From contig VZDJ01000624.1 of NCBI GenBank assembly GCA_008694505.1, forward strand, positions 1 to 64,000: DNA of 64,000 nucleotides, in the 5' to 3' direction. The notes beneath the pieces were generated by a model, which saw only the letters and a list, made by a program, of their open reading frames with translations, did not search any database and was not told the DNA's origin. The position numbers and the translations under genes were made by a program. Source of the stretch: Cyanoderma ruficeps (lineage: Eukaryota > Chordata > Aves > Passeriformes > Timaliidae). Of this stretch, positions 37,001 to 49,042 are shown one piece after another (position 1 is the stretch's first letter; every line of letters starts with the position of its first letter).

Positions 37001-37716
37001 CTTATTTCAATTACTGATATGGTCACATTACACAAAGAATCTAGGAGAATCTCTCCACAAGTTTCTACCAGGACCTTAGGTCTTACAATCAATAATGGTT
37101 GTCTTACAATGTATAATGATAAGGTGCAGCACAAATAAAAGGAAGTGGAGCCATCAGTTACACTATTTCTCATCCTATTTCCTGATAATATGGAAATACA
37201 TCTGGGCCTGTACATTTAGTTGTTACACTTTGTTCATAACACTAAGCTATGGCTGCTCCTCTAAGTGTGTTCTGTAGCTTAGGTGAACTCTAATGAGATG
37301 TGTGACTCTGGCTGTTACTCCACATACAGTAGAAACTACAGTGGAGATATGGCTGAATATCACACACCACTCCCACTTCAATGTGCTGCAGACTGCAGCT
37401 GTAAGACGGTATATGTGCTCCTAATCACTTTTCCAGTACACAGAGACAAAAATCTTGGCGAGTTTAATTTCAGCAATTTTTCTCCTTCTCTTGGCAGAGA
37501 GTACAGAGTGTACCACAACAGATCTGAAGAGGTTTACTTTTATTAGTAAAATATGTGGATTGCACTTAAAATAAAAAGATGCCATGAAATATTTTCTCTT
37601 CCTTTGTGTAAATTAACTGGCAAATATTTTTGAGTGAAAAAAGTTTTAAAAAATAATTGACCAATACTGGACTCTTTGATATATCTTTCTGTATGTATTT
37701 ATTCCTTATTTTATAC

Positions 37717-38904
37717 TGTTTTATATAAGTTACAATGGTTTGTCCCATGTGCCCCATGTCTTACCCCTTTATGGTTTACCCCAGTTATTATTATCAATCA
37801 CTCATAATTATGGGTCCAGTCCATCACCTCGAAGCCTCACCCTGATGTCTAGAAAGTTCTAGTGAGGGTGTCGAGTGATGGGGCAGGATCCCAGTTGTCC
37901 CCTCCCTTGTGTTATTGATTTGTTATAATATTTGTCATTTATGTCCAGAGTCACATCCTTCACACCCTGGATTGGTTCCAAGCTGTACCCCACCCCCTGC
38001 TCCTCCCCTGTTTATACGGTGCTGTACAGAGAGGAACCCCGTTCTCATGGGCAGACTTTCTGGTGGACACATGGGTCAGGGTCCACAAACATATGCGGGA
38101 AACCTGATGATTCATTTTAAGTATCTCAGAGCACAAAAGACACAGCAGGGAGCAACTCAGTTTATTCAATCAAAAATGCACCTTTATTTAGTGCCAACAA
38201 GTGCGATAGAAGGATTTGAAGGGAAATAAAGGATAGCGAGAAAAGAGAAACAGGGAGTGGGTAATAGCTACCAACGGAGAGACGAAATCCTCGTGGTCTG
38301 GCCAATAGATCCGTCTTCTTCCATGGAGAGATCTCAAGAAGTGAGCGGGGGTCTCCAGAGTTTTTATAGGTTTGTCACAGTGGGAACCAAGGCGAGGGGC
38401 ACAGAGCGAAAGCGGGAACTACCTGTGTTGAGGTTGGGTGCTCAGGAACAAGCTGCAAACCATGCCTGGTACAAACAGACCAGTTTGGACAAGCAGTCTT
38501 GGTTCAGTCCACTGTGATCAGTTCCATTATTTTTGCACTCTGTTCTCATGGAGATGCATACCAGTCCTCCGAGACTTGGCAAACGTTCCACCTCAGCCAG
38601 GCCAGGGGCTCCTTTCAGAGTCTGGGGTCTCAGTTCTCACTCACTGGAGACAGTCGTGAGGCATATCACATCCTGGGACAGACTCTGACAACATGTTCCC
38701 CTGTGGACCTCAATAAACACCAGCAGAAGTTCCCCATAAGAGTCCTTCCTTTATTCCTCGCCATTGCTCATGCTGCTGCTACGGCAAGGCCCCATGGGAT
38801 CGAGGAAGTATCTCAGGATACTGAACCGTACCTTCACTGCGGCCATTGTCTGGGCTGGCCAGGCAACACGGGACAGGGGTCCCAAGACACACCAGACCAC
38901 TGCA
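37717..38904 (+). mobile_element. LTR (class I-like family, copy A), interrupted by LTR D
   Basis: It starts near TGTTTTATATAAGTTACAATGG and ends near CCACTGCA. Like copies B and C it has GGATTGGTTCC (37969-37979), a GAAAGTTC dyad (37852-37859) and an ACAGAGAGG region after a TTTATAC box. After the inserted LTR D come AATAAA (38712-38717) and a U5 matching copy C. Without D it is about 566 bases, close to copy C (547). The U3 contains an imperfect 61-base hairpin (37821-37881). No clean target duplication; ends are approximate. Confidence 0.75.
38072..38693 (-). mobile_element. LTR D, minus strand, inserted into LTR A
   Basis: On the minus strand it begins TGTTGTCAGAGTCTGTCCC (38693 downward) and ends TGGACCCTGACCCA (38072). 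The ends form an imperfect inverted repeat. TATAAAAAC (plus 38361-38368) and two AATAAA signals (plus TTTATT at 38183-38188 and 38161-38166) lie in the right order. It separates the TATA/R part of LTR A from its poly(A) signal. A GTGGAC hexamer occurs on both sides (38063-38068, 38703-38708) but not directly at these ends. A shorter 353-bp alternative (38105-38457, flanked by AACC) also has TG...CA ends, so boundaries are uncertain. Confidence 0.65.
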
Positions 38905-39571
38905 ATCCTATTTCATAGTGAAGCCATGTTGATTATGAAGGTCCCATTAAATTTTACTTATTCATGGAAAATGCTGATCCAAGTGCTGTCCACGAGCTTT
39001 AAAAAATGGTGTAGATCTCTAGCACTGGGAGGAGGCATCCTGGCTAGTCAGATTTTCTGTTCCTGTGACACTCAATGGAAAAATCAGTCCCACTTCTACC
39101 CTTTTGAAATACTCCATTCTATCAGAGTAACCTTTGAGAACTTTGCGCAATGAATGGCCCACTCCTTTCCATTTTAATGGGATATTAGCAGCAGCTGAAA
39201 GCCTCACAGCAGTGTTTTCGTCCCGGACATCAGGTATCCAGGTAGAAGAATCCATAAGAGGAACCAGCCACGAAGCAGGACAGACATGTTTAATTTTATG
39301 CTCTCCATGGAAACAAAGGTGGAAAACACAATCTTACAGTGGGAAGTTATTTGAAACAGTCTCAATTTGATAACTAAGCTGTGGCTGTGTCAACACTGGG
39401 ATTTATGCCACAAGCTATAGAATGTAAGGGCTCAAAGAATGAAGAGGGTTCACCTGGAAGGCAACTGGCTGTCATCTTGATTCTTTAGCCTTCTAATGAT
39501 TGCTTACATATTTCTGCTGGAGATTCTCATTCATGTAACATAAACAAGTAGATTGTTTTCTCATCACTCTC
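38905..39571. other. Unplaced segment between LTRs
   Basis: About 670 bases of moderate GC with several overlapping open frames on both strands (for example minus 39019-39255, 78 codons). I recognise no domain. It could be interior of the LTR A provirus, a pseudogene or unique DNA. LTRs A and B are too different to be the two ends of one provirus. Confidence 0.4.
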
Positions 39572-39736
39572 TGTGATGGTCTTGTGAGTTGACCACTGGG
39601 GTCAGAGAGGTGGTCCTCTCATCTCCCAATCATTGATCAAATTCCAAATCCTATTTAAACCCCAAATCATAATAAACTGCCCTTCTTTTCCTCACTTCAA
39701 CCTGATGGTGAGTGTCGTTCTTTCGTGTCGAGAACA
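39572..39736 (+). mobile_element. Probable short or truncated LTR
   Basis: From TGTGATGGTC to GTCGAGAACA, with TATTTAA at 39652-39658, AATAAA at 39671-39676 and a C/T-rich tail with two CpG-bearing motifs (GTGTCGTTC, GTGTCGAG). This is LTR-like spacing, but only 165 bases long and without a visible target duplication. It does not match the other LTRs in the window. Confidence 0.45.
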
Positions 39737-40612
39737 GTGAAAACTGTTTGTATTCAAGCCTTTGCTACAGAAGTCTATAAATACTTCTTTCATATAAGTA
39801 GAGCTTTAGCGGGTTTCATTTGCTTGTTTATTTTTGGTTGGTTGGTTTTGCTTGTTTTTTAGGTTGATTGCTAAAACATGGTACACATTGTGATTAAATC
39901 AAAACCCAGGTAGTTCTAAAAAAAGGCACCGTAAAAGAGCATCTACTCCTAGAAAACTGGGTTGGTTTCCCAAAAAAACTAAATATGAAGCAAGTCAATT
40001 GGCAATCACAAAATGGGACAGAAACAGAGTGAGTGATAAAATGAGAGGGTGGCAAGGCTTTTTACTATCTCACTGGGGAGAAAGAATGAGACATCAGTGA
40101 GAGTTGTGAAGAATAACACCTGAAGCATTAGAGCAACTGATAACTGCCTTATGAATGTTATGATTCCAGATACAATGAGGCTTTGGAGAAGTACTTTTTA
40201 TTTATCCTTTTTTCCTTCTTCTTTTTTCTTTTTTTTTTTCTGAAACTTAGAAGCTGAGAGGAAATAGATTCTTATTTTTGGCACTCTGAGTGATTTTGAG
40301 AACAATAAAGAAAGGATTGCCGGCAGAGTATGTGACTTCAGCTTGTTGGAGCAGTTGTTGAGAGAATGCCATCAAAAAGCAAAAGAAGATGAATTTCATA
40401 CAAAAAAAATGAAAAGTGTGCCTACAGTGAAGCATAGTTATTTGTCACATTAACAAAACACTGAAAAGAAAAAAAAACAAGTAATCAAGAATAAAGAGAT
40501 TGACCACAATTTATACTGTGAATCATGGTGAAAGTTAAAAAGATGAATGCCAGCCTATATATGACAAAATGCAGTGGTGTGCATTTTGGGTTTTCTAATG
40601 TTCTGTATATTT

Positions 40613-41016
40613 TGTTACATGTTTGTAATGGTTTGTTCCTACACCCCCATCCCCAACCCCCCCGATGGTGTTTCCCTTGTGATAGACCTTGTCAATCACC
40701 TTGTAAGATCTGGAAGATTCTGGGGAAAAAGCCCTAGGATTTGACAGTGTACCCTGGTACCACCTTCTTTCATTGTTTTGTTGAGTGTCCCCATTTTGGG
40801 TCACACCCCCCCTCCCCTTGGATTGGTTCCGAGTTCTCCCCCGCTCAGTGTACGCCCCCGGTACTTAAGGTGGGGACAGAGGGGCTGCCGGGGTCTCGCT
40901 CTGGGACTCTCCCTCTCTGCTCTGTCCATCTGCACACGGAGGTGACCGGGAGGAATAAAGCCAGGTGAAACCCAAGCAGAGTCCACTCTTTATTCCACGC
41001 TGTCAACCACGCTTCA
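40613..41016 (+). mobile_element. LTR (class I-like family, copy B), U5-truncated
   Basis: TGTTACATGTTTGTAATGGTTTG opens it. A GAAGATTC dyad (40713-40720), GGATTGGTTCC (40820-40830), TACTTAAGGTGGGGACAGAGGGG and AATAAA (40954-40959) follow. After CTTTATTCCACGC it stops at GCTTCA, then an ambiguous base (41017) and an A-rich run. It lacks about 130 bases of U5 present in copies A and C. The N and A-run mean the truncation could be an assembly join. Confidence 0.75.
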
Positions 41017-41017
41017 N

Positions 41018-44000
41018 AAAAAATAAAATAAAAATAAAAACATGTATCACATTAAATTAAGATTTCTCATGTTCAAACCTGTCTCACTGTTTTCTAGCTT
41101 GATTGGAAAGAACATCTGGTAAAATTACATGATTATGTTTAACTTCTCACAGCTGCATCTCTTGGAGACTGCTGCATTCAGAAATCTATTAATGAATATG
41201 ATTTCCCTTTTTCCACAGGAATTTCTAAGGCACTCACTTGTAGAAGAGGTTGCTTTTTTCTTAGTAAATTCCATGAAATTTATGTATATTGAGGGTTAAT
41301 TCTGTGAATCCTGCCTTAGAACTGCTCTCCTTTTTGGGGCAGGTTTCTGATTCCCTTTCCTTGGTTTGAAATTTCTTTTGCAGATCCCTCCTTACATAGG
41401 TACTGCCTGGTAGCTGTTCAGTTTATCCCAAAAATCATGTCAGGTTGTGCACAAAGCTTTTTTTCCTTCCAGTTTGGAATCAAAAATCCTAAAGCAGTTG
41501 CTAGTTTTAGGTAACTAAACTAACTTTCTCAAACAGGTGATAATATAATGCAGTGCTTTAAGACAGTTACAAAATCTGCACAAACTCGAAGTTCATCTTT
41601 TGCCACAAGGTGAATATTTGGTGCAATCATGAATTGTTGGGAAAAATCACATCAATGAGAACTGTATCCAACAGTCTACAACATGTATTAATGAAAGTCT
41701 CAATAAAATGATGGTAAATATCTAATGTATCTCAATGACAGCACTTTCCTGTGCCAAATAAACTTGATTGACTATATATCTCAGTGGATACCAAAAAAAA
41801 ATATTTTACAACAGCATAAACAGGTTCCTTAAGGTTATGATTAAAAAATATCCATCAAGACATTCTCTTCCATAGCACGAGAAGCTGCATCCATATTCTA
41901 TTCAGATTTCAAGAGAAAAATGTTCTAATATTTATTAAACATTCACTCAAGGCAACTTCTCCTTAAGTGGACAGAGAGATGGTCTCAGAAAATGTAAAGG
42001 CTGATATGGTGCTATGCACACATCTTTTCTTTAAGGAATCAGTGAGACCTGAAACTTCTGTTCTGGGCATAACATTAGTCATATGTGTACATTGAAGGGT
42101 TGAGCCAAAAAACCAGAGATGCTAATACCAGGATTGAATTCTCTTACTTCAAGGAATCCCTAAGGAATTCTAATTTCAGAATAGATATAGTTAGAAAACC
42201 TAGACAATCTCAATAAATTTCATCACAAACTTGGGGTGATCTGAGGACAAGAATGGATATTAGCAACTTCTGATTTCTTTCCCAAAATATTATTGGCGGT
42301 GTTGTCTACTAGCCTGAATAACCTCCAACATACCATCCAGCAGATGATTCTCAGCTGTCATGTGCCAACAGGCAAGACAAGAAGATGGCATAGAGAATTA
42401 AGGATGAATCTCAACTGCTGATTTGAAAGCATGAGAGAATCAGAATTGGAATATATTTGAACTAACAAGAAACAAAGGGAAATAACTTGATAAATGAAAG
42501 AAGAAGCCATTTCTCCAATAGGCTTAACAACAGAAATGACAAACATGATATTGACTTAAAGTCTAGAGCACATGCAAGTTATCACAGCACTGGGGCCAAA
42601 GAATAAATATTGACAAAGCTACCTGAAAAATACTAAGTGCTTGCACCAGTAAAATTGCTAACAGTCAAACCAAACCACAAAGTCAAATCTTCAAAGTCAT
42701 AACAATCAGCAGAGAGTACGGAGGAAGGAAATGAGGAAGGAAGATTTTGTATAATTTACTTGAACTGTGTCCTAAGCTGGGCACCTTGCTTCCTTTTCTT
42801 GGTGCTTTACATTGTTCTTTCTTGTTGGAACCAGATTTGCTAATGCCATTAGTTAAAAAACATTCTGAAAATCAGAATATTAAACCAGATTGTCAGATAT
42901 TGAGTGGTATGGTACAAAACAGGTAAGACGTTGGGGCTTTTTTAATGTTCACTTAATTTAATGTTTTAATATCAAGAGAAATAAACCCCAAATAGTTAAA
43001 TAGAAATAAACTAATGTATGGATTAATCATCAAAATATTACCACCTTTAATGTGAAATATTGCAACGGTTGATTATCACCTGCCATATCTAATTAATTTT
43101 TGGGAGGTGATTCAATAATGTACAAGTTAATTTCCCAAAGACAGACGTGTGGTTCCTTATAGTAGGTTCTGAAAATGCAGCCTAAATTTGACTAAATAGT
43201 ATCTGGCTGAATTTTCAAAGCAAAAATTAATATGCTTTAATAGCTACTCCTTTGTACTAAAAAACACCACTAAAAGACTTTCCATACCACTAAATGATTA
43301 CAGTGACTTTGTAATGGACATTTTCAATGCCTTTCAACATTGTCCTTACTTCTTTGCCCTATATGAGCTATTCAAGTATATTCTTAATGTTATTGGGTTT
43401 TTTTCAGTAAAATGTTTATGTTAGCAATTCATCTTAGTTTTGTGTTTTGAAAAGAACTGAGTATTTAGTTAAAAGCTCTTAAAAATAATTTAACTATGGA
43501 ATAAACCTATGGTTGAAAAGGCTTTCTGAAAGGCAGATGCAACTCAGATATGCATGTCTGGGCATGGCTAAGGAGGATTATGTAGCACAGCATGTTGCAC
43601 ATGGATTATATCCCACCATGCTATCTAGGTGCTGACCAACTTGCTCTGCCATTTTCAGAGGTCATGAGGTCTCATGTCTGTGGCAGTCTGCACAAAAATC
43701 CCTCTCATTGTCACACTCATGCTGATTCTGACTATAATTAATTGGCTTGCCAATCTCATCAGTTGAAGAATTGTTGAGGCCTTTAATCAAGTGTTTTCTG
43801 GATGTGTCATAATGTATTTCTGACATTTCAAAATATTTAAAATGCAAATTCTTTAATTTGTCTACAAATAGTAAATGTCTTTATTGTTGCTATTTGGTTC
43901 TTTGGGATTCTTTAGGTTTCAAGTAAGGAAAGTTTTTACTACATTAGACTATTGCTTTGATTCTCCTCTTTTCAGCCATGTACTCAGATTTTCCCCCAAT

Positions 44001-45539
44001 TTAAATAACGTTGATTTTTTTTTTTCTTGGCTGTTCTTTTTTTTTAATAGAAGTACACATTTCAAGAAAACTGGCCTTTTGATNAAGTTTTCTATGTGCT
44101 TCTAAATGAAAGTTCTGAGGTGGTTTTAGTCACTTATTTTACATCCATATTTAATTTTTCTTTAGTGCTTAAATGTAATTTTCCCCTACAGTCTTCCATC
44201 CCTTTTTCAGCAATGTTTTTTCTTTTATTCTTTAGCCTGTGTTGTGAAACATGTTGAAATGACTGTATCTTCTACTGTTTTGCAAGTTTCTGTCTATACA
44301 GCATAAAATATTTCTACCAAGTATTACATCAAAATCACTGAAAATTAATACATTTATATTTCACTGAGTGTTTTACTTCCAGGAGAAGATGTGAGGAAAA
44401 AATAGTAAAATTATCTGCTTTGGGGGATATTTTTCAGGTGAGCTTACATTATGAAAAAAAAATGCAAATTTTTAAAGCACTTACAAAAAAATCACTTGCA
44501 CGATAATCCTCTATCTATGATGTCAGAGTAAAATTATTAATGTAAAGACTGGCCTTATTTTTTTTAAATAGTTGATGCCTGGAAAACTCACTTGTTTAAG
44601 TGAGAGTTTGAAGGCATTCAGTATGAAACAGGATGAGTTTTTTAGACATGTTTTAGCCCAGATTGAATCTTTACAGCTGAGCTACAACCCATGAAAAACA
44701 TGGCTTTATAATGGAAATGCTGACACAATCTTTCAATTAGAGTACTGTTAACTGCATCATTATAATTAGGGATGCACTGACCCTTTGAAAACTTTGGTTT
44801 TCAGATCAGGGGAAGGTATTCTCATTTAGCTGATCAGTAGTCACATTTTTATAAATATAGAACCCCTAAACTATTAAAAATGGTACACAAAATTGTATTC
44901 TTGACAGACTAAAAAAGGTATCTAGAAAATAATCTCAGTCTCCATGATAATTTTAAGTTATGAAAATATCCTCTTAAATACATTATGTGATTCAGAAAAA
45001 ATTCTATTTAAAAACCCAGAAAAATCATGATTTTGAGGTGATTGATCCTACACTAAACCATATTATCATTCTAATATATCAAACTGACAACAGAAATCCA
45101 CATATTTTCTATTAAATATTTCCTATATTGTATTTGATGAATTCAGCTTGCCAGACATTCTGGAAAGATTACAACTAAATATTGATCAGACTCAAAAATT
45201 AACAAAATTGCATAAAACTGAAAATTTTAATACAATAAATGTCATAAGCAATAGCACAGTTGTTTGTAAGAAAGTCAGCACAGTTCTTTGAGGGACATTG
45301 TGGTCTATTTCTGGAAAAAAACATCCCAGTAGCTTGTCAGTCATTTCTGTGTTCCCATTCTGCTGTCTTAAATCAAACTGTGAGGCACAGAACTGTAAGA
45401 AAATATACTTGTATCTATATTTGTCTATGGACTTCTGAAGAAAGTAAAATATAAATCAGTAAAAATCTATTTTCTCTAGATTATAGATTAAAAAACTGTA
45501 TGGCTCCCCAGCACGAATGTAGTTAAGTATAGTTCATGA
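41018..45539. other. AT-rich stretch without recognisable gene
   Basis: Begins with an A/T-only run (AAAATAAAATAAAAATAAAAAC). No interspersed repeat is recognised. One ambiguous base at 44084. A 55-base exon-like segment at 44383-44437 (TTTTACTTCCAG before, CAG|GTGAGC after) has one open frame; see findings. Confidence 0.5.
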
Positions 45540-45880
45540 ATTCATAGAACTACAGAATATTCTGAGCTGAAAGGGGACCCACAAGGATCATCAAGTCCAA
45601 AGAGATCATTGTCCAAATGCTTCTTGAACTCTGTCAGTCTTGGTGCTGTTACCACTTCCCTGGGGAGCCTGTTCCAGTGCCACACCTCTGGGTGAAGAAT
45701 ATTTTTCTAATATCCAACGTAAACCTCCCCTCCCTGAACACAACTTAAGGCCATTGCCTTGGGTACTGTCACTGGTTGCCACAGAGAAGAGATCAGCGTC
45801 TTCCCTCCTCTTCTCTTATGAGAAAGATGTAGATCATAATCAGTTCTCCCTCAGTTTCCTCTTCTTGAGGCTGAATAAAA
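45540..45880 (-). mobile_element. CR1 LINE 3' fragment, minus strand
   Basis: TTCATAGAACTACAGAATATT, GGGGACCCACAAGGATCATCAAGTCC, GTTCCAGTGCCACACCTCTGGGTGAAGAA and TCCCTCAGTTTCCTC are the reversed CR1 3' end. It resembles the copy at 8382 more than the one at 7748 (shared GACCCACAAGGATCAT and GTCCAAATGCT), suggesting one subfamily. It stops near GGCTGAATAAAACT by 5' truncation. Confidence 0.9.
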
Positions 45881-47444
45881 CTAACATTTCACAACTTTTT
45901 GATAATAATAATTTTATAGGTGTTGATGCCTTGTAAATCGATATTACTTCTTTTTACAGAACTTGCATTCTTACTTACAAGAAAGTAAGGTTCCATAGTA
46001 AGGTTCTAAATTTTCTTGTGCTACAAAAAATAAATATTCTGACTATGTACTCTTTATCCAGTTTCCTTCTGTGCATATAATGATATTTCTTTAATTGCAT
46101 AATTATGGTATTTCTCTCTACATTTTTAGATCTAGGATGAGTAGCACTCACCAAATAAGTTTGTGATTGTGTCCCCTTTCTGCTACACTAGATCCAAATC
46201 CACTCTTTCGACAGAAAGATTAATTTAAGATTAAACTTTTCTGTAACACTCACTGCTGTAGCTAAGCCTTTCATGAACAACTGCTGATAAATTTTCAGCA
46301 ATACTCAAATGAAATTTAGTGGTATGGTCATCACAACATTTATCAAGATTTGGTCTATATACTATAAGATGCCAAACATCTGATTTTCCAATATAGTTTA
46401 CATGAGATGGACTTGAACAGACTCAAATTCCAACACTGGCTAACATGAGTTCTCAGTGTACTTCTCACAAATTATTCAATCAGAAAATCAGAGATATAAA
46501 ATTACTAACAGTGCATCAAAAGACTGTTTAAATATTTGGCTCTATTTTGCCTCATGCAAAATAGAGTTCTGCACTGACACCCAAGTTGACACTGAGTGAA
46601 CTATCTGAATATCCAGTCAGCAGAGCTCTCCTTCTAAACTCATTAGTTTTGGTTTTCCTGCAAGGGAGCAAACCTAATTAATTAGCCTAAGCACAGGGCC
46701 ACAATGCTGTTGAAACCCAGGCTACTATCTCTGTACTTTTTGTGTCAATATAGCAGCTTCAACATAGCAAAAATTAGGTACCTTCAGAGGTCTCGCTAGG
46801 TGTGACAAACAGAGTCTACTGTTAGATACAAAACCTTCTGTAGATGCAATGCAATTTTCCACGTCTCCTTTGATTTGTAGTCACAGCCTTTTCAATCTGT
46901 ATTTTGTATCTTTTGTAAAAAATAAGTCAGTCTACTATGATGAATATTTTCCTTGACAGGAAGAGCACCACTCAGACCCACAGCAGTGACCATCCTCTGA
47001 ACAAAATAAGGCAAAGGGGAAAAAAAATAAATAGTGCACAATGAGGTAATTAAGTGCTATAATGCATTCTCACTGAGTGAATTAAGGTTTTAATTACAAT
47101 CTTAATTATCGGATTTCTAACTTCTGAACAGAATGTCATTGTATAGAGCTACTTTGATCAAGGTAGAGAGAGGCTAATATTCTTAGAAAACTTGCGAGAC
47201 ATGATCTGTAGGTTTTAGTAAGCTTTAAAGTTACTTTGTAAAAGGAATAGCTTAAGTGCTAGTTTTGAGATTGTACATTTTATTTGTCTTTTTCTAAAAC
47301 CAACAACTGCTGAAATCTTTCCATGTGTCATTGTATTTATGGTTTTTCAGATCATAAACTGTAGCTACATACTTTGTTGACCACTTGAGTTAACTTTTCA
47401 ATTGGTTGAAATTGTCTTCTTATATAAGAAATGAATGATTTCTC

Positions 47445-47461
47445 AAAAAAAAAAAAAAAAA
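47445..47461 (+). repeat. Poly(A) run, 17 bases
   Basis: Uninterrupted A17 followed by GGGACACTG. No retrosequence can be recognised upstream of it. Confidence 0.9.
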
Positions 47462-48767
47462 GGGACACTGCTTTCTATGCTGTTTGGTGGATGTTGGCTA
47501 ATTGCAGGTGTTAAGGACTGCTGTGTCCTTCAGCTAACTCCTACAGCCTCAGAGAAGCATTTCTCTGTTTGTCTGGGCAATGCTGTTTTCTGAGCTTCTA
47601 TATATCAATTCCATACCTCCTCCTCAGGTTACAGATGCTGATCCTGGTTACCTGACTTCAAGTCCATGCTGACTCTCTGGCTATAGCCTTAATCTAAACC
47701 ATGCCCTTATTTCCTTTGCAAGCCTTGGCAAGCCTCAACCTTAATAATTTAAATCTTCGTTCATAACCCTAGCCTTAGCCTAATCCATGAGACCTTGGCT
47801 GTCTAGCAGCTTTGCTCTGGTCTCAATCCTTCTTGTTTTCCAGTTTCTGAATTCCCATTTTCCATTTTCCAGTTAATCTCACCATTTTCCATCTAGATTT
47901 TCTACATCAAAATGCAGTTGTCCTTTCCCCATTGTTTATAGATCTACACTATATTTCATGTAAAATTGTGAGTATTGTGAGTACTCTTTCTCCCTGCTAT
48001 TTTTCTAGGTCATGTAACTACATTAATTGTTGACCTCTGTGAACATTTTTTTGTTTGTTTCTCTGTATTTAAAATGCATATTTTTCATTTCTCTGGCTAC
48101 CTGGAAGTCCTTTCTGAGTCAGAAATCTCTTTGACCTGGTTTAGGAGGGCAGCAGTCACAGTGACCTAATACAACCAGTGCAAGTTTATAGGAAGGCACT
48201 TCTTAGTCCCCAGAGATCTGAATAAGGCATGTGTAATATATAAATATAAATTTTTCAAATTTATTTAACAATCATAATTTTTCAGGACATAATGTACAAA
48301 CTGCTTCTAAAAGATGTGTGATCCAAAGACCAAATTTGTTTTCTATTGGGAACAGCAAAAGGCATATTTCTTGCACAAATGGAATTTTGTTCCCTAATTT
48401 ATTATGCAGTTAGAATTTTTAAGAATTACTATTGTTACTCATGCACACTCAGACCTAAACTTTCTCCTCAAAACAAGTGCCTTACCCTGAAGCAAACCCC
48501 TAGCAAAAAAAATCATCAGCATCTAGAGTTCAGGAAGTTAACAAACAAAAATGAAGGAAGAGGTGACAAGTGTTATCAAACTTGCCAGAAGCATCTACTT
48601 CAAGGTTCATGCGCTTTTCTCAGTGTCAGAGATTTCTTTGGTCTGTGTTCTATGCTTTGGTCTCAGCAACATAAATCCTGGTCTCCCATAACAGTGGAAG
48701 GTACTGTGTGCCAAAGCTGTGACAGGTGAACATGCTGGGCTAATACCTCAGAGCTTCTTACTGGTAT

Positions 48768-49042
48768 CCACAAACAAAAAAGCAAAACCCAAAACCAACC
48801 AAACAAAACCCACAGCCCCTCCCAAAAAAACCCCAAAACAACAACAACAACAAAACCCTCCCAAAACCCCCCAAACAAACAAAAAAAACCAACCAAAAAA
48901 CCCCAACTCCCAAAAAACCCAAAACAAAACAACAAAAAAATAACCAACCACAAAAAAATCCAAACCAAACAAAAAACAGAAACAAAAAACCTGCAAACAA
49001 AACCCAAAAAACAACAGACACAACCACCAAAATAAAAACAAC
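48768..49042 (+). repeat. A/C-rich low-complexity block, 275 bp
   Basis: Almost only A and C on the plus strand (CCCAAAA, CCAACCAAA, AACAACAAC units), and thus G/T-rich on the minus strand with many GGG and GGTT runs. Guanine and thymine on the plus strand are nearly absent. It is the largest low-complexity block of the window. Confidence 0.9.

Larger units (their letters stand above)
27632..37716. other. Ten-kilobase AT-rich stretch, no recognised repeat or gene
   Basis: This is the longest interval without an interspersed repeat I can recognise. It holds low-complexity T/G-rich runs (33283-33342 and 35173-35226), a triple 10-mer at 34011-34040 and a candidate exon at 33808-33897. A 15-base segment at 30071-30085 lies between CCCCACAG and GTAAGT and could be a microexon. 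Open frames are short and unremarkable. It could be intronic. Confidence 0.5.

Noticed and set aside
38105..38457. 353-bp version of LTR D flanked by AACC
   Set aside because: TG...CA ends and a 4-base repeat are easy to find by chance. It leaves only about 90 bases of U3 and does not explain why LTR A resumes only near 38.70 kb. The longer 38072-38693 version was preferred, though not proven.
38499..39153. Overlapping plus-strand frames of 129-139 codons
   Set aside because: They translate LTR D, LTR A and adjoining sequence in several overlapping frames. The relative GC-richness of LTRs lengthens random frames. No known protein motif.
37717..41016. LTRs A and B as the two ends of one provirus
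   Set aside because: They are same-family and same-orientation but far too different from each other, and no target duplication, primer site or interior genes were found between them.
48663..49041. Frames of 74-114 codons, Phe/Gly/Leu-rich or Asn/Lys/Pro-rich
   Set aside because: Simple translation of the A/C-rich low-complexity block.
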